64,000 bases of DNA from assembly GCF_002557795.1 (NCBI RefSeq), contig NZ_CP023777.1, positions 2,241,001 through 2,305,000 on the forward strand. The letters are read 5' to 3'. Each line of letters begins with the position of its first letter. Position 1 is the stretch's first letter. The notes under the pieces were generated by a model that was not told the DNA's origin, did no database searches, and saw only the letters and a program-made list of their open reading frames with translations. Source of the DNA: Chitinophaga caeni (lineage in GTDB: Bacteria; Bacteroidota; Bacteroidia; Chitinophagales; Chitinophagaceae). This document shows positions 44,547 to 53,585 of the stretch, piece by piece. A program made the position numbers and the translations under genes.

Positions 44547-46034
44547 ATGAACGGTCATATCTTATCCCTCGATTTAGGGTCTAGCACGGCAGGAGTCGTC
44601 TTATTTGATAAAAAAGGGCGCGTTGTAAAACAATTGCAGAAGGAATACGATAAGTATTACCCGCAACCCGGTTGGATCGAAGTAGACCCGGATGAAATAT
44701 GGTTTAGCATGCGTGCTGCCATAGAGGAGCTGATGAATGCTTCCGGCATTACCGCTGCTAATATCGCGGGGATCGGCATCTCCAACCAGCGGGAAACCAC
44801 TGTTATATGGGACAAAACCAACGGCCAGCCTATTTATAATGCTATCGCTTGGCAAGATCGCAGATCTTCCAAAATCTGCGATGATTTTCGTTACCAAGGA
44901 TTTTCAGAGTTGATCCGGGAAAAAACCGGTTTGTTGTTGGATGCCTATTTTTCTGCAAGCAAGATTAGCTGGATCTTGGATCATGTTCCCGGTGCCCGCG
45001 CTAAGGCAGAACAAGGGAGCCTTGCTTTCGGGACGATAGACTCCTGGCTGATTTGGAAATTAACCGGCCAGCAAGTTCATGTGACCGATATTACCAATGC
45101 TTCCCGTACCATGTTGTTTAATATCCATACGTTGGATTGGGATGCCGATTTGTTGAAACTATTTAATATTCCACATAAACTATTGCCTGGAACTTGCAGT
45201 AACAGTGAGATCATCGCTTACACTGCGCCTGCCATATTGGGCGCCCCGGTTCCGATCGCGGGAGTTGCGGGAGATCAACATGCGGCCTTGTTTGGACAGA
45301 TGTGCCTGGAGCCGGGGATGGTTAAAAATACTTACGGTAGCGGCTGTTTCGCGTTGATGAACACCGGGGATCAACCCGTTTTGTCGCAACACCATTTATT
45401 GACAACGGTTGCTTGGAAGATCGGGGATAAAGTGACTTACGCATTAGAAGGAAGTGTTTTCGGCGGGAGTTCCGTGTTTCGTTGGATGAGGGACGGGTTA
45501 GGGGTTATTGAAGCTACCGCGGAAGTTGAAGCCTTGGCCCAAACCGAAGAAGATAACGGGGGCGTAATGTTCGTGCCGGCATTGGCAGGCCTCGGTGCTC
45601 CTTATTGGGATGCCTATGCACGCGGTATGATTATCGGTATTACGCGCGGCACTTCTGTTGGGCACATTGCAAGGGCAGCCTTAGAGGGTGTAGCGCTCGG
45701 TTTGGCTGATGCCCTGGAAGCCATGGAAAAAGATAGTGGCCGCAAGATAGGGGAGATCCGTGTAGATGGTACATCTGCAACTTATCCCTTTTTCATGCAA
45801 CTCCAGACGGATTTGCTCCAATACCCGGTTACCCGTCCGGCTGTAATGCCTTCAAGTGCTTTGGGCGCCGCATATCTAGCGGGTTTGGCTACAGGGTTTT
45901 GGGATTGGCAAACCGTAAAGAAGATGTACGAACCGGGGGAGTCCTTCTCCCCAAGGCAAGACATGGAATTTAGTAATCGATTGAGAAGCCGTTGGAAGAA
46001 AGCTATTGCCCGCGTGCAAAATTGGGATCTTTAG
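44547..46034 (+). CDS. glpK: Glycerol kinase
   Basis: Phosphorylates glycerol to sn-glycerol 3-phosphate with ATP. The 495-residue FGGY-family protein starts ILSLDLGSSTAGVVLFD and shows GIGISNQRETTVIWD, AIAWQDRRS, GTIDSWLIWKLTG, GVAGDQHAALFGQMCLEPGMVKNTYGSGCF and LAGLGAPYWD. The phosphate-1 loop DLGSSTAG differs from the common DQGTTSSR, and the usual GGASANNFLMQ region reads GTSATYPFFMQ; these are divergent but conservative. Another FGGY sugar kinase is possible, yet glpD, glpT and glpQ follow directly. Confidence 0.9.
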   Translation: MNGHILSLDLGSSTAGVVLFDKKGRVVKQLQKEYDKYYPQPGWIEVDPDEIWFSMRAAIEELMNASGITAANIAGIGISNQRETTVIWDKTNGQPIYNAIAWQDRRSSKICDDFRYQGFSELIREKTGLLLDAYFSASKISWILDHVPGARAKAEQGSLAFGTIDSWLIWKLTGQQVHVTDITNASRTMLFNIHTLDWDADLLKLFNIPHKLLPGTCSNSEIIAYTAPAILGAPVPIAGVAGDQHAALFGQMCLEPGMVKNTYGSGCFALMNTGDQPVLSQHHLLTTVAWKIGDKVTYALEGSVFGGSSVFRWMRDGLGVIEATAEVEALAQTEEDNGGVMFVPALAGLGAPYWDAYARGMIIGITRGTSVGHIARAALEGVALGLADALEAMEKDSGRKIGEIRVDGTSATYPFFMQLQTDLLQYPVTRPAVMPSSALGAAYLAGLATGFWDWQTVKKMYEPGESFSPRQDMEFSNRLRSRWKKAIARVQNWDL

Positions 46035-46358
46035 TCCCGGATTTTATGGATTTCATAAGTTTCACAGATTATCCTTTATCCTGCCTAAATTTTATTTCAC
46101 GTTAAATATTTTCATCCTTTTCTATAATTATTAAATGACACTGCTTTCGAAAGATCGCGGTGTTTTTTATGTCCCGGCTGTTATAATCAACACCTGGTTT
46201 AAAACATTTTCATGCTATTGATGTTAATTTTTTATCATTTTAATAGAAATATTTGTAGTGTATCGTATTCCGATGTACCTTGTAACGGTATGGATAATTA
46301 GTTAACGAGGTATATTCGTTAACGATACAAAGAATTCTAAGCGGATAATTATTACGTT
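46035..46358. promoter_or_regulatory. glpD upstream region with palindromic operator candidates
   Basis: GTTAACGA (46301-46308) and TCGTTAAC (46316-46323) form an 8-bp inverted repeat with a 7-base spacer. GTTAACGA recurs at 46318-46325 inside the perfect palindrome TCGTTAACGA (46316-46325). An outer pair TGTATCG (46259-46265) and CGATACA (46323-46329) encloses them. The cluster lies about 35 bases before the glpD ATG and probably binds a regulator of the glpD-glpT-glpQ genes. No strict -7 box was found; AATATTTG at about 46248-46255 is near consensus. Confidence 0.55.
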
Positions 46359-47927
46359 ATGATGCGGGAAAATTTATTAGCACAGTTTAAATCGAAGATC
46401 GACCAGGAATGGGATGTGGTTGTTATTGGTGGAGGTGCTACCGGGATCGGTGCTGCACTTGAAGCAGTTACCAGGGGATATAAAACCTTGTTGGTTGAGA
46501 AAGCAGATTTTGCAAAATCTACATCCAGCAAAAGCACGAAGTTGGTGCATGGCGGCGTGCGGTACTTGGCTCAAGGGGATGTAGCCCTGGTGCGGGAAGC
46601 CAGCGTTGAAAGGGGATTACTATTAAAAAATGCCCCGCATTTAGCGCATAACCTTTCCTTCGTAATTCCAGCATATTCATGGTTTGATGGGATCTTTTAT
46701 ACAATCGGGTTAAAACTCTACGACTGGATGGCAGGGCGATTAAGCCTTGGCCGTTCCTTATATATTTCCCGTAAAAAAACTATCGAACGTTTACCTACGA
46801 TTAAGCAAGATCACCTTTCTGCTGGGGTATTATATCATGATGGCCAATTTGACGATTCCCGCCTGGCTATTAACCTGGTGCAAACTTTCTTGGAGCATGG
46901 CGGCATCGCTATTAACTACATGGAAGTGAAGGCGATGGAAAAGGATATAACTGGGAAATTGAGCGGCCTTAAACTTCAGGATAATGAAACCGGTGAAGTA
47001 TTTCATGTAAAGACAAAAGGTGTTATTAACGCTACCGGCGTATTTACAGACGATGTTTTGCAAATGGATGATCCTAATGAACCCCGTTCTATCGTGGCCA
47101 GTCAAGGAGTACACCTGGTATTGGATCATAGCTTCCTCCCGGGAAAGACGGCGTTAATGATTCCCAAGACCAGTGATGGCAGGGTGCTTTTTGCAGTTCC
47201 ATGGCATAATAAATTGGTAGTAGGTACTACCGATACTCTCGTCGAGAGCATTAGCCTGGATCCCGTAGCTTTAGAAAAGGAGATTCAATTTATTCTCGAT
47301 ACAGCCGATCAATATCTTACGAAAGCACCTAAAAGAACGGACGTGTTGAGCGTTTGGGCCGGGCTTAGACCTTTGGCAGCGCCTACGGGAGAAAAAGCCA
47401 AAACGAAGGAAATTTCAAGGAACCATAAAATAATGGTAACGCCTTCAGGTTTGGTAAGTATCCTCGGTGGTAAATGGACAACATACCGTAGAATGGGTGA
47501 AGATGTAGTTACGAAGCTCGAAGAAGTGCACCAGTGGAAGAAAACGACTACCGCGACAAAATTCCTCCCGATTCATGGTTTCGTCGAAAACACCGATGAA
47601 AACAACCCCCTATATTTTTATGGCGCCGATATGCCCGGCATTCAAGCATTAGCCGCTTCTGAACCCGGAATGAGCGAGGTTTTATCTGAATCCCTCCAAA
47701 TCATCGCGGCACAAGTGGCTTGGGCGGTGAGGCATGAGTTGGCGCAACAGGTTGAAGATGTGTTGGCGAGAAGGATCAGGGCCCTTTTCCTCGATGCCCA
47801 CGAAGCGGTACGCATAGCGCCGAAAGTGGCTGCTATCATGGCCAAAGAGTTGAATAAAGATACAACCTGGGAGCAGGAACAAATTCAATCATTCAATACC
47901 TTGGCATCCACCTACATGCTAAGCTAA
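46359..47927 (+). CDS. glpD: FAD-dependent glycerol-3-phosphate dehydrogenase
   Basis: Oxidises glycerol 3-phosphate to dihydroxyacetone phosphate and passes electrons to the quinone pool at the inner membrane. The 522-residue protein has the FAD motif VVVIGGGATGIGAALEAVTRGY near residues 19-40, the signature STKLVHGGVRYLAQGDVALVREA, IYHDGQFDDSRL-type substrate region (LYHDGQFDDSRLAINLV), VWAGLRPLAAP and LVSILGGKWTTYRRMGED. The start MMRENL has two adjacent ATG codons. glpT follows 43 bases later. Confidence 0.95.
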   Translation: MMRENLLAQFKSKIDQEWDVVVIGGGATGIGAALEAVTRGYKTLLVEKADFAKSTSSKSTKLVHGGVRYLAQGDVALVREASVERGLLLKNAPHLAHNLSFVIPAYSWFDGIFYTIGLKLYDWMAGRLSLGRSLYISRKKTIERLPTIKQDHLSAGVLYHDGQFDDSRLAINLVQTFLEHGGIAINYMEVKAMEKDITGKLSGLKLQDNETGEVFHVKTKGVINATGVFTDDVLQMDDPNEPRSIVASQGVHLVLDHSFLPGKTALMIPKTSDGRVLFAVPWHNKLVVGTTDTLVESISLDPVALEKEIQFILDTADQYLTKAPKRTDVLSVWAGLRPLAAPTGEKAKTKEISRNHKIMVTPSGLVSILGGKWTTYRRMGEDVVTKLEEVHQWKKTTTATKFLPIHGFVENTDENNPLYFYGADMPGIQALAASEPGMSEVLSESLQIIAAQVAWAVRHELAQQVEDVLARRIRALFLDAHEAVRIAPKVAAIMAKELNKDTTWEQEQIQSFNTLASTYMLS

Positions 47928-47970
47928 TTTTTCAATTTCACGTTTATTATTTATTCCACTTTAGAGTAAC

Positions 47971-49305
47971 ATGAACTGGTTAAAACCACCGGCGCACAAG
48001 CCTACTATTCCACAATCAGAAATTAAAAGTAAATATACCTGGATGAGAATGCAGGTATTTATCGGCATCTTTATCGGTTATGCAGGTTATTACCTGGTAA
48101 GGAAAAATTTTTCTATGGCTATGCCGGATCTTATGGAAAAAGGTTTTTCCAAGGGAGATCTTGGCTTGGCTCTTTCCGGCGTTTCCATTGCTTACGGTTT
48201 GAGCAAGTTCCTGATGGGAAATGTTTCTGATCGCAGCAATGCGAGGATCTTTATTTCATTAGGCTTATTTCTTTCTGCCCTAACGATGTTGTTAATGGGA
48301 CTGTTCCCTTGGGCAACGGGTTCCATCGGTATCATGTTTGCTTTACTGTTTTTAAATGGTTGGTTCCAAGGTATGGGGTGGCCTCCCAGTGGCAGGGTAA
48401 TGGTGCATTGGTTTTCTATCAAGGAAAGGGGAACGATGATGTCTATCTGGAATGTTGCGCATAATGTGGGTGGCGGTTTAGTAGGGCCTTTAACAATCCT
48501 CGGAATGTATTATTTCGGGATGTGGCAAAGTAAGTTTTTCTTCCCGGCGGCTGTTGCCATGGTTTTGGCGGGGATTGCCTATTTGCTGGTAAGGGACACG
48601 CCGCAGTCTTGCGGTTTGCCTTCTATCGAAGCTTACAAAGATGATTATCCGAAAGACTACAGTAGCAAGTCGGAAAATGAAATGACAGCCAAGGAGATTT
48701 TCTTGAATTATATTCTCCCGAATAGGTTGCTGTGGTACATTGCTTTGGCCAATATATTTGTCTATCTACTCCGTTACGGTGTATTGGATTGGGCGCCTAC
48801 TTATTTAAAAGAAGCGAAGGGGTTTAATGTGAATGAATCTTCCTGGGCATATTTTATCTATGAATATGCAGGGATTCCGGGTACCTTATTATGTGGCTGG
48901 ATCAGTGATAAGGTGTTTAAAGGTCGCCGGGCTCCTGCCACGATTATTTACATGGCATTGGTCTTAGTTTTCGTGTTGATATATTGGAAGAATCCTCCAG
49001 GTAATATTTGGGTAGATAACATGGCTTTGTTTGCTATCGGCTTCCTAATTTATGGCCCCGTGATGCTGATTGGCGTACAGGCTTTGGATCTTGTTCCGAA
49101 GAAAGCGGCGGGTACTGCGGCGGGCTTGACCGGTTTGTTCGGCTACTTGGGTGGCGCCATGTTTGCCAATGTTGCCATGGGGTATATCGTGGATCATTTT
49201 GGTTGGGATGGCGGTTTCGTTATCTTGATAGTGGCTTGTTTGCTCGCCATTTTTTTTACGTTATTGACTTGGCGCAAGGAAAAAGAAAGGTTAGGATTAA
49301 TTTAA
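47971..49305 (+). CDS. glpT: Glycerol-3-phosphate transporter (MFS, organophosphate:phosphate antiporter)
   Basis: A 444-residue, 12-helix antiporter that imports glycerol 3-phosphate in exchange for phosphate. The N-terminal [15 protein letters not shown] with the conserved Arg, [23 protein letters not shown] and [27 protein letters not shown] are hallmarks of the GlpT/UhpT family, as is [12 protein letters not shown] related sugar-phosphate transporter is possible by sequence alone, but its place between glpD and glpQ makes glycerol 3-phosphate the best guess. Confidence 0.93.
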   Translation: MNWLKPPAHKPTIPQSEIKSKYTWMRMQVFIGIFIGYAGYYLVRKNFSMAMPDLMEKGFSKGDLGLALSGVSIAYGLSKFLMGNVSDRSNARIFISLGLFLSALTMLLMGLFPWATGSIGIMFALLFLNGWFQGMGWPPSGRVMVHWFSIKERGTMMSIWNVAHNVGGGLVGPLTILGMYYFGMWQSKFFFPAAVAMVLAGIAYLLVRDTPQSCGLPSIEAYKDDYPKDYSSKSENEMTAKEIFLNYILPNRLLWYIALANIFVYLLRYGVLDWAPTYLKEAKGFNVNESSWAYFIYEYAGIPGTLLCGWISDKVFKGRRAPATIIYMALVLVFVLIYWKNPPGNIWVDNMALFAIGFLIYGPVMLIGVQALDLVPKKAAGTAAGLTGLFGYLGGAMFANVAMGYIVDHFGWDGGFVILIVACLLAIFFTLLTWRKEKERLGLI

Positions 49306-49354
49306 CATACAACAGTCCAGGATACTGTAATTTCACGAGTTAAAAATTATACAA

Positions 49355-50299
49355 ATGATGGTACGTTCATCGATGTCTGCCTTACTTGTGGGAAGCTTGT
49401 TATTGTCAGCTTGCTCCTCCCAGAAGAAAGCAGCATCTCAAAAAAATGTTGCTTCCATGGAAAATCAATTCCCTGCTTTTGATTCCGAAGCGCATAGGGG
49501 AGGTAGGGGACTGAAACCTGAAAACACCATACCCGCTATGAAAAATGCGATCGATATTGGTGTTACAACACTGGAGATGGATGCGAATATTACCAAGGAT
49601 TTGAAAGTTGTTGTTTCGCACGACCAGTACATGAACCCGGATATCTCCACTGCTCCGGATGGTACACCCGTTACCCGGCAGCAGGTGAAAGATTTGTTGT
49701 TATATCAAATGAATTATGCTGATATCGTTAAGTATGATGTGGGGATGCGGGGAAACCCGAATTTTCCGCAGCAGGAAAAGATGAAGGTAAACAAACCCTT
49801 GTTGTCTGATTTGATTCAAGCGGTAGAGAAATATACCCAACAGGAAGGTGTTGCCCCGAAATGGTATAACATCGAAACAAAATCATCTGCCAAGTACGAT
49901 GGCGTTCGGAATCCAAAGCCGGAGCAATTCGTGGCATTGCTGATGAAGGTGGTTATTGATAACGGTATCGTGGATAGAACCGTGATACAGTCTTTTGATA
50001 AAAGAACTTTGCAGGTTTTACATAAGAAATTTCCTGCCGTAAAAACTTCCTTCTTGATCGGTGATAATAACAAGAAATCGCTGGATGAAAATATCAAGGA
50101 TCTAGGTTTTACGCCTTTTATCTTGAGCCCTGATTATAAGTTGGTGACACCTGCTTTGGTGAAAGCCTGCCATGATAAAGGTGTTAAGATCGTTCCCTGG
50201 ACAGTGAATGATAAAGCCAAGATTCAAGAACTGAAAGATATGGGAGTAGATGGTATTATCTCAGATTATCCCAACTACTTCAAAGAGCTCGGAATGTAA
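49355..50299 (+). CDS. glpQ: Glycerophosphodiester phosphodiesterase (lipoprotein)
   Basis: Hydrolyses glycerophosphodiesters to glycerol 3-phosphate outside the inner membrane. The 314-residue protein has a lipobox LLSAC (Cys20), the active site SEAHRGGRGLKPENTIPAMK with the catalytic His, LEMDANITKDLKVVVSHDQYMN with the second His and metal ligands, and a C-terminal VPWTVNDKAKIQELKDMGVDGIISDYP. Lipid anchoring fits a role in the periplasm, supplying GlpT. It closes the glp cluster. Confidence 0.94.
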   Translation: MMVRSSMSALLVGSLLLSACSSQKKAASQKNVASMENQFPAFDSEAHRGGRGLKPENTIPAMKNAIDIGVTTLEMDANITKDLKVVVSHDQYMNPDISTAPDGTPVTRQQVKDLLLYQMNYADIVKYDVGMRGNPNFPQQEKMKVNKPLLSDLIQAVEKYTQQEGVAPKWYNIETKSSAKYDGVRNPKPEQFVALLMKVVIDNGIVDRTVIQSFDKRTLQVLHKKFPAVKTSFLIGDNNKKSLDENIKDLGFTPFILSPDYKLVTPALVKACHDKGVKIVPWTVNDKAKIQELKDMGVDGIISDYPNYFKELGM

Positions 50300-50438
50300 A
50301 ACCGAATAGTGGACGAATAAATAGCCGCCTCAATCTTGGGGCGGTCCATGTTCACGGATGATACCGGATTTAGGGATTGCACGGATTTTTTGTTCGAGTT
50401 TTGTTTTGTTCGAGTTTTTGGGGTTTAATTAGGTTTAT

Positions 50439-51164
50439 TTATTGGTTGACTAGGTATTTTAACAGGAGGCCTACTGCTACCGCGATCGACATGCTGATGA
50501 GTGTGCCTACTAATAAATATTCCGTTTTTACTTCTTCTTTGGCCGTGTTATATCTTAATATACTTTTTGCCGCAATTAAGAGGCCTATAGCTTCATATTG
50601 GCCGATAAAAACTAATACGCCAATTATTAATCTTTCTATGATGCCAATGTATTTCCCGGCATTTACCAAGCCTTTGTCGGCGGTACTGCTTCTTGGTGTC
50701 GATATTTGATCTGCCCAATGCTTGGTAGCTAGGCTGATGATGATGGAAGAGGGATATACCAAGAAGAATATTCCGGCAGCAAAATACCAGGCATTGCCTT
50801 GGTAATAGAATTCCAATATCTCTTTTTCGGTAGGAAATAGTTGGAATTGCCAACACCAACACAAGACGATTACGGCCATATGTGCCAGTTGATCATAAAC
50901 GAAATTCCTGAAGTTGGGCTTTAGATAGGATTTGAACAAATCTATCAGGAAATGACTGATGGTGATGATCGCTACAGTTTGTATATATTGAAAGCCCATG
51001 AATAACAAGGCCGTTACACCCGTAATCAGAACATGTAAATACAGTAGGGGCGACTTTATCTTCCGTTCGTTCCTATCATCTATCCAAGATCTCTTTTGTA
51101 ATGCAAAATCGCTCACCAGGTGCGCAAAGATCAGCTTGGTTAACCAAATAATGCTATTTTCCAT
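50439..51164 (-). CDS. DUF3307 membrane protein
   Basis: A 241-residue inner-membrane protein with about six hydrophobic segments. The N-terminus IIWLTKLIFAHLVSDFALQKRSWIDDRNERK is the DUF3307 signature. The middle has FLIDLFKSYLKPNFRNFVYDQLAHMAVIVLC. Function is unknown. The start overlaps the end of the satD-like gene by 11 bases, so the two are translationally coupled; this pairing recurs in Bacteroidota as far as I recall. Confidence 0.85.
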   Translation of the reverse strand: MENSIIWLTKLIFAHLVSDFALQKRSWIDDRNERKIKSPLLYLHVLITGVTALLFMGFQYIQTVAIITISHFLIDLFKSYLKPNFRNFVYDQLAHMAVIVLCWCWQFQLFPTEKEILEFYYQGNAWYFAAGIFFLVYPSSIIISLATKHWADQISTPRSSTADKGLVNAGKYIGIIERLIIGVLVFIGQYEAIGLLIAAKSILRYNTAKEEVKTEYLLVGTLISMSIAVAVGLLLKYLVNQ

Positions 51165-51786
51165 GTTCGATAAATGCTTGTGTTAATACTTTGTATTGTT
51201 CTAACAGGTAGGCCATCTCCTCGAAGCGGGCAGCTTTAACTTGCTGATTGATAGTTGCCGCAGATTTTTTTAACAAGGTGGCTGCCTCCTTCTGGTTTTT
51301 CCCTAATAAAAGATAATATAATACTTCCGCTTGCTTGGCTGTTACTTGGCTTACCAAGCTATCGGTGTAATGGGCTATCAAATCATAAGAGATATCAAAA
51401 ATAGCGTCACCGCAAGTTATCAGTAAGTGCTGTTGGCTCTTCGGATCCGTAATCCGGTCTAATGCACGTCCTGAAGTTACAAAAATATCTTCTAGGTGGG
51501 AGTCGAGGTTGGAGATATCTGCTGCTACATAGCCCAAGCTAATGCTTTGGCGAATATCTACCCGCGCCTCTTGCATACTATGTGAGATGGCTTTTAGCCT
51601 GCATTGCAGCATTTTATGGTATACCGTGGCTGCATCCTTTACTAAAACTTGGAAGGAATCGCCCCGGTAAAATTCAAGCTTGTCACACTCGGGGAATTGC
51701 TCTTGTATTTCAATTAATAGTAGCTGGAAATCCCGGCTATCTAACTTGGTGGAATTAACGATATCCGCAGTAATAACTGCTTCCAT
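51154..51786 (-). CDS. SatD-like protein with C-terminal helix-turn-helix
   Basis: A 210-residue cytoplasmic protein of the SatD family. The N-terminal 140 residues (AVITADIVNSTKLDSRDF, FYRGDSFQVLVKDA, DIRQSISLGY) resemble nucleotide-cyclase-like or CYTH-like folds by pattern. A C-terminal LuxR/sigma-4-like helix-turn-helix follows (LLLGKNQKEAATLLKKSAATINQQVKAARFEE, about residues 160-191). It is the first gene of the operon with DUF3307 and probably regulates it through the inverted repeats upstream. The ligand is unknown. Confidence 0.75.
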   Translation of the reverse strand: MEAVITADIVNSTKLDSRDFQLLLIEIQEQFPECDKLEFYRGDSFQVLVKDAATVYHKMLQCRLKAISHSMQEARVDIRQSISLGYVAADISNLDSHLEDIFVTSGRALDRITDPKSQQHLLITCGDAIFDISYDLIAHYTDSLVSQVTAKQAEVLYYLLLGKNQKEAATLLKKSAATINQQVKAARFEEMAYLLEQYKVLTQAFIEHGK

Positions 51787-51813
51787 TATTATTTACTTTG
51801 ATGGATGACTAAG

Positions 51814-51911
51814 TTAGGTTATTTAGCCTAATTTTCAAAAAATAAGTATTATTTTACGAATTTTTATAGAATTAGTTTTTATGTACGAATTTTATGAAAA
51901 TCAGGCTAAAT
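51814..51911. promoter_or_regulatory. Inverted-repeat cluster upstream of the satD-like gene
   Basis: ATTTAGCCTAATTTTC (51821-51836) recurs as its reverse complement at 51896-51911 with one mismatch. The left copy also forms TTAGG-N8-CCTAA (51814-51831). Between them TACGAATTTT occurs twice (51855-51864 and 51884-51893). This 137-base gap lies before the satD-like start and after the nitroreductase stop, so it likely holds the satD promoter and operators. Confidence 0.55.
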
Positions 51912-51923
51912 TGACTAATTAAA

Positions 51924-52523
51924 TTACATCCATTGTACTTTTTCACTTAAAGGGCGGGTTCTCCTGCCAACTTTATGGATGGGTTCATCGCTGTAACCAA
52001 GGTACAGGAAGCCCATAATTTGGTCCTCTTCCCCTAATTTCAAGTATTCTTTCATGGCTGGTTTTAAGGCCATACCACCGGTACCCCAGTAAGCGGCAAT
52101 ACCCATGCTGCTGGCACCCAAAAGAATATTTTCAATAGCGCAGGAAGTCGCTGCTAGCTCTTCCAATGCCGGGATTTTAGGATTAGCGCCGCGTTTCATG
52201 GCCATGACCACCAGGTGGGAGGCCAAGTCGCCCATGGACTTTAACTTGTCGTAAGTGCCGGGAACGAATTGTTCCGGTTGCGCATTCGCTTTATAAAGTT
52301 CGGCATGCGCCAGGCAGAATTCCTGCACTTTTTCACCCGCGTACACCATGAAATACCAGGGTTCGGTTAAGCCGTGGGTAGGCGCCCAGTCTGCTAATTC
52401 GAATAATTGTTGCACTTGTGTATCTTCGATCTTTTTACCATTCATGCTTGCCGGCTTAATGGTGCGGCGCGTTAGTATGATATCTTTCAAGATACTAGCT
52501 TGATCCGTTGTTGTTGTGCTCAT
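51924..52523 (-). CDS. Nitroreductase family protein
   Basis: A 199-residue FMN-dependent oxidoreductase. RRTIKPASMNGKKIEDTQVQQLFELADWAPTHGLTEPWYFMVY holds the FMN-binding Arg pair and the family APTHGLTEPW variant of the nitroreductase motif. LGASSMGIAAYWGTGG and FLYLGYSDE are also typical. It resembles YdjA/NfnB-like enzymes that reduce quinones or nitro compounds. It lies 11 bases after the thioesterase gene, probably in one operon with it and rdgB. Confidence 0.9.
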   Translation of the reverse strand: MSTTTTDQASILKDIILTRRTIKPASMNGKKIEDTQVQQLFELADWAPTHGLTEPWYFMVYAGEKVQEFCLAHAELYKANAQPEQFVPGTYDKLKSMGDLASHLVVMAMKRGANPKIPALEELAATSCAIENILLGASSMGIAAYWGTGGMALKPAMKEYLKLGEEDQIMGFLYLGYSDEPIHKVGRRTRPLSEKVQWM

Positions 52524-52534
52524 TCTCTATCTGT

Positions 52535-52975
52535 TTATGATTCTTTAATTTCCATGGCAGCTTTTAAGGCGGCAGGAACTTTAGTTATTTTTCTTTGCGT
52601 GTAATCGAAGCATACCATGCCGGTTTTAGCTTCGGCAATTAGTAGGTCTTTCCCTTCGCGGCGCGTTGAAACCTTGTAAAATAAGTCGAAGCCGAAAGCC
52701 GAAAATTCAGAGGCGCATACCTCGAACTGTAATATATCGCCATGGAAGCTTTCATTTTTATACACGATGGCAACATCTGCCATGATCAGGCCTGCGCCGA
52801 AAGCATCCAGTTCGCTAGCGCCCAGGCTTTTCAAGAACTGGACCCTGGCATCGTGGATCATGGAAAGGATGGCATCATTCCCTACATGCCCACCGTAATT
52901 AACATCCTGGATCCGAACCGGGATCTGCATGGAAAATGCATACCGATCCGGCATATCAATTTTAACTCTAGCCAT
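52535..52975 (-). CDS. Acyl-CoA thioesterase (4HBT hotdog family)
   Basis: A 146-residue hotdog-fold protein. MQIPVRIQDVNYGGHVGNDAILSMIHDARVQFLKSLG matches the 4HBT active-site region, with Asp in RIQDVNYGGHVGND acting in hydrolysis. FDLFYKVSTRREGKDLLIAEAKTGMVCFDY is the second conserved strand region. The substrate acyl-CoA is unknown. It sits between rdgB (15 bases away) and the nitroreductase gene. Confidence 0.88.
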   Translation of the reverse strand: MARVKIDMPDRYAFSMQIPVRIQDVNYGGHVGNDAILSMIHDARVQFLKSLGASELDAFGAGLIMADVAIVYKNESFHGDILQFEVCASEFSAFGFDLFYKVSTRREGKDLLIAEAKTGMVCFDYTQRKITKVPAALKAAMEIKES

Positions 52976-52990
52976 TCGTATGATAAATTA

Positions 52991-53566
52991 TTACCTGTTT
53001 TTTAAAAAGTCGATAAGTTGCCGGAAAGCCTTTGCCCGGTGACTATAACTATTTTTTTCCTGCATATCCATCCCCGCGAAGCTGGTAGTGCTGCCATTGG
53101 GGATGAAAATAGGATCGTAACCGAAACCCTTTTCGCCACTTCCCGTACCGGCGATTTTCCCCTCGCAGACACCTTCAAACTGGTATTCCCTTTCATCGAG
53201 AATCAACGAAATAACGGTTCTAAACCGCGCGTTCCTGTTAGTTTTTCCTTCCATTTCGGCCAGTACCTTCACGATATTATCGGCAGCGGATTTTTGTTCA
53301 CCTGCATACCTGGCCGACAATACGCCCGGTGCGCCATTGAGAGCGTCTATTTCAAGGCCGGTATCTTCGGAGAAGCAATTTTTACCCGTCATGTTATGTA
53401 TAACGGTTGATTTCTCCCTGGCATTGGCTTCCAGCGTGTCGTGTGGTTCGGGGATATCGATGTCGATCCCGGCATCTTGCAGGGTGATGATTTCGAAAGC
53501 ATTCCCTAGCATACTTTTGATTTCCTTTACTTTATTTTCGTTGTTCGTAGCAAAAACTAGCTCCAT
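52991..53566 (-). CDS. rdgB: Non-canonical purine NTP pyrophosphatase (RdgB/HAM1)
   Basis: Removes ITP, dITP and XTP from the nucleotide pool. The 191-residue protein begins MELVFATNNENKVKEIKSML, has CFSEDTGLEIDALNGAPGVLSARYAGE with the metal-binding Glu-Asp, and GEKGFGYDPIFIPNG and SHRAKAFRQL at the C-terminus, all family hallmarks. Length is normal. Confidence 0.96.
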   Translation of the reverse strand: MELVFATNNENKVKEIKSMLGNAFEIITLQDAGIDIDIPEPHDTLEANAREKSTVIHNMTGKNCFSEDTGLEIDALNGAPGVLSARYAGEQKSAADNIVKVLAEMEGKTNRNARFRTVISLILDEREYQFEGVCEGKIAGTGSGEKGFGYDPIFIPNGSTTSFAGMDMQEKNSYSHRAKAFRQLIDFLKNR

Positions 53567-53585
53567 GCTAAATATCTTGATAAAA

